Shown: in pieces, positions 59,397-64,000 of the stretch
Layout: every line of letters starts with the position of its first letter
How positions within the stretch are numbered: position 1 is the first letter of the stretch
Assembly: GCF_030252165.1 (NCBI RefSeq)
Contig: NZ_CP126969.1
Span: forward strand, 806,001 to 870,000
Direction: 5' to 3'
DNA from: Corynebacterium breve
GTDB taxonomy: Bacteria > Actinomycetota > Actinomycetes > Mycobacteriales > Mycobacteriaceae
DNA length: 64,000 nt
Notes under the pieces: generated by a model
What the model was told of the DNA's origin: nothing
The model's database searches: none
What the model saw: the letters and a program-made list of their open reading frames with translations, nothing else
Made by a program: the position numbers and the translations under genes

Positions 59397-62300
59397 TAGT
59401 ACTGCACCTCCTGGGAGCGGCGACGGATGCGAGTGACCTCGTCGCGGTTGTTTCCGGTTGGGCCGATGTAGTTGAAGTAGTAGGACAGGTGCCCGTACCC
59501 GCCCGCCACGTGAATAGGTTTGATCGTGATGCGCGTCAACGAGTTGTGGGTACCGCCGCGACGGCCGGACTTCTCATTCAATGGAGTACCGACGGTGCGC
59601 TCTTGGGCGTGGTTCATAATCACTGTGCCCTCAGGGATGCGGAACGAGACAATCGCGCGGGCAGAAACGACGCCGTTGCGGTTGTACAGTTCGACCCATT
59701 CGTTGTCCTTGACGCCGATCTTCTCTGCGTCCCTATCTGACATCCAGACGACCTGACCACCGCGAGAAACGGACAAGACGTGCAGGTTGTCAAAGTACTG
59801 CGAGTGAATCGACCACTTGTTGTGTGGGGTGAGGTAGCGCACGGTGATTTCTGGATTGCCGTCCTCGCCGCGTAGGAGCTCGCCCGGACGGGTTTCGCCA
59901 TTCATCCGCATACGATCCATTGGCGGCTTAAACGTTGGTAGTTGCTCGCCGTAGTCAATGAACCAGTCATGGTCGAGGAAGTAGTGCATGCGGCCCGACA
60001 GGGTATTCCACGGCTTGCCCATCTTCAGGTTCAGCGAGAATGCGGTGTAGCGCTTGCCGTCGCGCTTGTCGCCTGACCACTCAGGGGAGGTGATGACCTC
60101 CTGCGGGCGCTCCTTGATCTCGTCCCAGTTGATGCGAACGTCTTCGGTGCCTTCCCAGAATTCGTGGGTATCGGTGCCCATGAGTTTGCCAAGGTTTTCA
60201 AAACCGTTCTTGGCAACCTCGCCGTTGGTCACACCGGACAAGTGCATGATCGTCTTCGCGGCCTTGATATCCGAGTTGATCGAAGGTCGTTGGCCAGCCG
60301 CGGTTTCAGTTGATCCGAGCATCGGGAACAGCTCGTCGACCTGCTTCGTGATATCGAATGGTGTGCCGTGCACGTTGGTGCCAGCCTTGGCGGCGAGCGG
60401 TCCGAACGTCATCCACTTTTCGTAGATCTTCGTGTAGTCACGCTCCACGGGAACCAGCGCCGCCATCGTTTGTCCAGGGACCAATCCGGTCTCCTTGACA
60501 TCAGGGACCACGCCGTTGGCCATCAGAGGGTTGATCTCGTCAGGAGAGTCATGGTTCAAAGGCTTAGCGACGACGTCCGTCTGTGTTCCCAGCCACTTGC
60601 CGGCCATGCGCGAAAGCGCGTCGGACAGGTCGCGGAAGATTTCCCAGTCAGTGCGTGCTTCCCACGGAGGGTTAATGGCCTCGGAGAATGGGTGCATGAA
60701 TGGGTGCATATCGGTCGAGGAGATGTCGTGCTTCTCGTACCACGTTGCCGCAGGCAAAACGATGTCGGAGACCAAGGTGGTGGACGTGTTGCGGAAGTCC
60801 GTGGTCATCATTAAGTCGAGCTTGCCCTGCGGTGCCTCGTCATGCCACTGGATAGTCGCGGGGCGTTCGCCTTCCTGGAGCTCTTCGGCAGAGACATCCG
60901 AATCGACGCCCAGCATGTGGCGCAGGAAGTATTCCGTGCCCTTGGCGGAGGAACCCATGAGGTTGGTGCGCCAGTTGAGCAGAATGCGTGGCCAGTTCTC
61001 CGGTGCATCGGGGTCTTCGGCTGCGAACTTCATGCTGCCGTTTTCCAGTTCGGAGACGATGTAGTCTTTGACATCCATACCCTTTTCGGCTGCTTCGTCG
61101 GCAAGCAGAAGCGGGTTGCGGTTGAACTGCGGGTAGGACGGCATCCAGCCGCGCTTCATTGCTTCGACGAGGGTCTCAGACAGTAGTTTGTCATCGGCCG
61201 AGCCGTAACGCGCCAATGGCGAGGCCATCCGCGACGCCTTGGAGTTGTCGTAGCGCCACTGCGAAGTAGTCAGGTAATAGAAGCCAGTGGTGATCATTTG
61301 ACGTGGTGGGCGGCCCCAGTCGTTGCCAAAGGCGTACTGGCCCCAGCCGTTTTGTGGGCGGAGCTTTTCCTGACCCACGTAGTGCGCCCAGCCACCACCG
61401 TTCTTGCCCTGTGTGCCACACATGGAGGTCAGCGCAAGGAAAGTGCGGTAGATGGAGTCTGCGTTGACGTAGTGGTTTACGCCAGCGCCCATGATGATCT
61501 GCGATCGGCCTTCGGAATCCGCCGCGTTTTGCGCGAACTCGGTAGCGATGCGCTCCACCTGGGCGGTTGGTACACCGGTGCGCTCCTCAGCCCATGCAGG
61601 CGTGCCAACCTGGGAAGCATCGTTAAAGTCGGCAGGCCAGGTGCCAGGTAGGTTGAGTTCTTCACGGTTGACGCCGTAGTGCGCGAGCATCAGGTCGAAC
61701 ACGGTGGTGACCTTGTGGCCGTTGACCACGCGGTATGGCACACCACGGTGCACTACGCCGGCACCAATTGGACCATCAGAGTCAAGTGCTTCTTGCGACG
61801 CATCCATGTCGAAGCGTGGGAGGAGCAGCTCAGCAGTTTCAAAATCGCCGGTATCAGCCACCGACATGATCGGATCGACACCATCGTGGAACAGGTTCCA
61901 CTTGCCCGGATCGGTCTTGTAGTGATCCGCCAGCGTGCCACCTGGGTCGACGATCTTTCCGTCGGCTTCCATGTTGAGCAGGCGGTAGTTTGCGTTGTCC
62001 GAGGAGGCCAGGGCTTCGTCGTCAAGCTTGTCTGCGGTGAGGAACTTGCCTGGGGTAAAGCGTCCGTCTTCCAGCTCGTCGAGTGCGACCAAGAATGGTG
62101 CGTCGGTGTACTTCTTCATGTAGTCGAGGAAGTACGGGGTCTTTTGGTCGACGTGGAACTTCTTCAAGATGACGTGACCCATGGCGAAGGCGAGAGCGCC
62201 ATCGGAACCAGGGGAGAGGCGCATCCACTCGTCGGCGAACTTTGCAGCGTCGTTAAAGTCAGGGGCTACGACGACTACCTTGGTGCCCTTGTAACGGACC

Positions 62301-63124
62301 TCAGCCATAAAGTGTGAGTCCGGGGTACGGGTGACCGGGATATTGGAACCCCACATCATCAGGTAGGAGGAGTTGTACCAGTCGCCAGACTCAGGAACGT
62401 CGGTCTGATCGCCAAAGGTCTGAGGAGAAGCCGGAGGGAGATCGGCATACCAGTCGTAGAACGATAGCTGCATGCCGCCGATCAGACCAAGGAAGCGGGT
62501 GCCGGCGGCGTAGGACACCTGAGACATCGCCGGAATAACAGTAAAGCCCGCGATGCGGTCGGGACCCCACTGGCGGATCGTGTAGGTGTGCGCCGCTGCT
62601 GCCATCTCGATGGCCTCGGTGTATTGCACGCGAACAAGTCCACCCTTGCCGCGCTGCGAGACGTAGGCGCGGCGCTTCTCTGGATCCTCCTGGATCTCGC
62701 GCCACGCCAAAACGGGATCGCCGTGCTGTTTCTTCGCCGCGCGGTACATGTCCAAGAGAACACCGCGCACGTATGGGTAGCGGATGCGGGTAGGCGAGTA
62801 TGTGTACCACGAGAAGGAAGCACCGCGAGGGCAGCCGCGGGGCTCGTACTCTGGCATGTCAGGCCCAGTGGTTGGATAGTCAACTGCCTGGGATTCCCAG
62901 GTGATTACGCCGTCTTTGACGTAGACCTTCCACGAACATGAGCCGGTGCAGTTGACGCCGTGCGTGGAGCGCACCATCTTGTCAAAGGCCCAGCGGTTGC
63001 GATAGAAGACATCGGCTTCGCGGCCTCCCTGGAGGAAGATTTGCTGACCCGACTCACTCACATCGGCTTTACGCACAAAGCCGCCGAGCTTAAACAGCGG
63101 GTTGTTTGAAGTCGCTGTAGTCAT
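59396..63124 (-). CDS. narG: Nitrate reductase alpha subunit NarG
   Basis: This 1242-residue molybdoenzyme reduces nitrate to nitrite at a bis-MGD cofactor on the cytosolic side. The N-terminal [4Fe-4S] site with His ligand is seen in THGVNCTGSCSWKVYVKDG, and YEPRGCPRGASFSWYTYSP, YNSSYLMMWGSNIPVTRTPD and LPAATWYEKHDISSTDMHPF are conserved NarG segments. No Tat signal is visible. It overlaps narH by one base and begins 57 bp after narK. Confidence 0.98.
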   Translation of the reverse strand: MTTATSNNPLFKLGGFVRKADVSESGQQIFLQGGREADVFYRNRWAFDKMVRSTHGVNCTGSCSWKVYVKDGVITWESQAVDYPTTGPDMPEYEPRGCPRGASFSWYTYSPTRIRYPYVRGVLLDMYRAAKKQHGDPVLAWREIQEDPEKRRAYVSQRGKGGLVRVQYTEAIEMAAAAHTYTIRQWGPDRIAGFTVIPAMSQVSYAAGTRFLGLIGGMQLSFYDWYADLPPASPQTFGDQTDVPESGDWYNSSYLMMWGSNIPVTRTPDSHFMAEVRYKGTKVVVVAPDFNDAAKFADEWMRLSPGSDGALAFAMGHVILKKFHVDQKTPYFLDYMKKYTDAPFLVALDELEDGRFTPGKFLTADKLDDEALASSDNANYRLLNMEADGKIVDPGGTLADHYKTDPGKWNLFHDGVDPIMSVADTGDFETAELLLPRFDMDASQEALDSDGPIGAGVVHRGVPYRVVNGHKVTTVFDLMLAHYGVNREELNLPGTWPADFNDASQVGTPAWAEERTGVPTAQVERIATEFAQNAADSEGRSQIIMGAGVNHYVNADSIYRTFLALTSMCGTQGKNGGGWAHYVGQEKLRPQNGWGQYAFGNDWGRPPRQMITTGFYYLTTSQWRYDNSKASRMASPLARYGSADDKLLSETLVEAMKRGWMPSYPQFNRNPLLLADEAAEKGMDVKDYIVSELENGSMKFAAEDPDAPENWPRILLNWRTNLMGSSAKGTEYFLRHMLGVDSDVSAEELQEGERPATIQWHDEAPQGKLDLMMTTDFRNTSTTLVSDIVLPAATWYEKHDISSTDMHPFMHPFSEAINPPWEARTDWEIFRDLSDALSRMAGKWLGTQTDVVAKPLNHDSPDEINPLMANGVVPDVKETGLVPGQTMAALVPVERDYTKIYEKWMTFGPLAAKAGTNVHGTPFDITKQVDELFPMLGSTETAAGQRPSINSDIKAAKTIMHLSGVTNGEVAKNGFENLGKLMGTDTHEFWEGTEDVRINWDEIKERPQEVITSPEWSGDKRDGKRYTAFSLNLKMGKPWNTLSGRMHYFLDHDWFIDYGEQLPTFKPPMDRMRMNGETRPGELLRGEDGNPEITVRYLTPHNKWSIHSQYFDNLHVLSVSRGGQVVWMSDRDAEKIGVKDNEWVELYNRNGVVSARAIVSFRIPEGTVIMNHAQERTVGTPLNEKSGRRGGTHNSLTRITIKPIHVAGGYGHLSYYFNYIGPTGNNRDEVTRIRRRSQEVQY

Positions 63125-63181
63125 TTTCGGAGTTTCCCTTCGAAGAGAAGAAAGTTACGGACGAGGAGAAGTTGTGGAGTT

Positions 63182-64000
63182 TTATCCTGGGTAGGGCGCG
63201 CCGGGGCGGGTGTAGAAGACCCAGCACAAAACCGCGGCAATGGCGAAGAACACCACGCAGCCCCAGAAGAATGTTGCTGGCGCAATCATGGAAAGCAGTA
63301 CACCAGCGATGAATGGGCCGAACGATCCCATCGCGCCGGTCCAGCCGATGACGCCACCGGCCTGGCGCTTCGGCAGAATCATCGGCATCTGCTTAAACGA
63401 GCCTGCGTTGACCAGACCTGCGAAGAACGACATGATCAGCATGAGCGTCCAGAACCAGGTGAAGTCGCTTGGCGAATCCGGGTTGAGGAACAGAGCCGCC
63501 GCGCCGGTAAACACAGCCATACCGATCAGGCCGATGAAGGTCCAGATTGCGCCGCCGAACTTGTCACACATCGGGCCCCACAAAGCGCGGGTCGCGGCGC
63601 CGATCAGGGGGAACCAGAACGCAATCTTTGCGGCGACAGGGAGTTCACTGGCGGCAAATTGGGTGGCCAGCTCAGATTTTGCGCCGAAGTTGTTTGTAAT
63701 CAACAGGGCGAGCTGGGCCGAAAAACCGGCGAATCCGCCGAAGCCTGCGACGTAAATGACCGTCATGACCCAGGTGTTGACGTTTCCGAAGATATCGATC
63801 TGCTGACGGAAGTTTGCCTTGACGGGAACATCCTTCAAGACAAAGAAAGCGATGATCGCAAAAACAATGACAAATGGAATGAGAACACCGGCGGCATTTT
63901 GCAGCCAGATGTCCTTGCCGGTTTCTGCGTTGCGCTGCGCGGTGCCCAGGGAAATGAGCGGAATCGATGCGCCGATGATCCATGGAGTTGCCAACTGAAT
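63182..64000 (-). CDS. narK: Nitrate/nitrite transporter NarK, C-terminal part (5' end outside window)
   Basis: The frame stays open to the right edge, giving 272 residues of the C-terminal two-thirds of an MFS transporter. Features are about eight hydrophobic segments, the nitrate-signature-like LPKRQAGGVIGWTGAMGSFG and FAGLVNAGSFKQMPMI. NarK exchanges nitrate and nitrite across the membrane and is the first gene of corynebacterial narKGHJI. The start and promoter lie beyond the window; TTG at 63994 is not the real start. Confidence 0.96.
   Translation of the reverse strand: MQLATPWIIGASIPLISLGTAQRNAETGKDIWLQNAAGVLIPFVIVFAIIAFFVLKDVPVKANFRQQIDIFGNVNTWVMTVIYVAGFGGFAGFSAQLALLITNNFGAKSELATQFAASELPVAAKIAFWFPLIGAATRALWGPMCDKFGGAIWTFIGLIGMAVFTGAAALFLNPDSPSDFTWFWTLMLIMSFFAGLVNAGSFKQMPMILPKRQAGGVIGWTGAMGSFGPFIAGVLLSMIAPATFFWGCVVFFAIAAVLCWVFYTRPGAPYPG

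Overview
The window is chromosomal DNA from a Corynebacterium (Actinobacteria, mycolic-acid group). The main reasons are a 2-oxoglutarate dehydrogenase subunit that fuses an E2 catalytic domain to E1 (OdhA), the block tRNA-Arg / secreted peptidase / argS-lysA-hom-thrB, an ArnR-like iron-sulfur regulator beside narKGHJI, and a RosR-like MarR regulator divergent from a YceI gene. From memory the gene order broadly follows C. glutamicum, with several insertions. I do not name a species. No rRNA, insertion sequence, prophage or CRISPR array was seen.

Layout. 1-13.2 kb: end of tatB, then mrp, a DUF1003 membrane protein, an MgtE-N/CBS protein, a stress-type membrane protein and a lipoprotein, followed by odhA, a fused ABC exporter and an EcsC-like protein on the minus strand. 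13.4-18 kb: type B carboxylesterase, an acidic-tailed YbjN-like protein, a small hypothetical and an MFS transporter. 18.1-23.2 kb: a nucleoside-linked ECF transporter cluster with two related S components, a histidine phosphatase, a nucleoside hydrolase, EcfT and a fused two-domain ATPase; a riboswitch-like leader precedes the second S component. 23.2-27.7 kb: a compact minus-strand module of lower GC in the lines I counted (ParA-like ATPase, PLD-DEAD helicase-DUF3427, Nudix hydrolase). This is the best candidate here for an undescribed, possibly defence-related, system.

27.7-34.5 kb: lipoprotein, DeaD RNA helicase with an RG-rich tail, an unrecognised protein, a DUF2269-like membrane protein, an exported HNH nuclease and putP. 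34.5-42.3 kb: a DNA-repair block with a SNF2 helicase and SWIM protein, then an Mre11-like nuclease and Rad50-like ATPase. 42.4-45.4 kb: yceI and rosR with an operator-like site between them, a PspC protein, a GNAT-Nudix fusion, a striking 77-bp inverted-repeat element and tRNA-Arg(CCG).

45.4-52.8 kb: exported tripeptidyl-peptidase-like hydrolase, argS-lysA, then hom and thrB for lysine and threonine synthesis; a possible leaderless leader peptide lies upstream of hom. 52.7-64 kb: arnR, a molybdate transporter (modA and a fused modBC) and the respiratory nitrate reductase operon narKGHJI, all on the minus strand. Molybdate uptake sits next to the molybdoenzyme it supplies and the probable regulator of that enzyme. 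The window ends inside narK.
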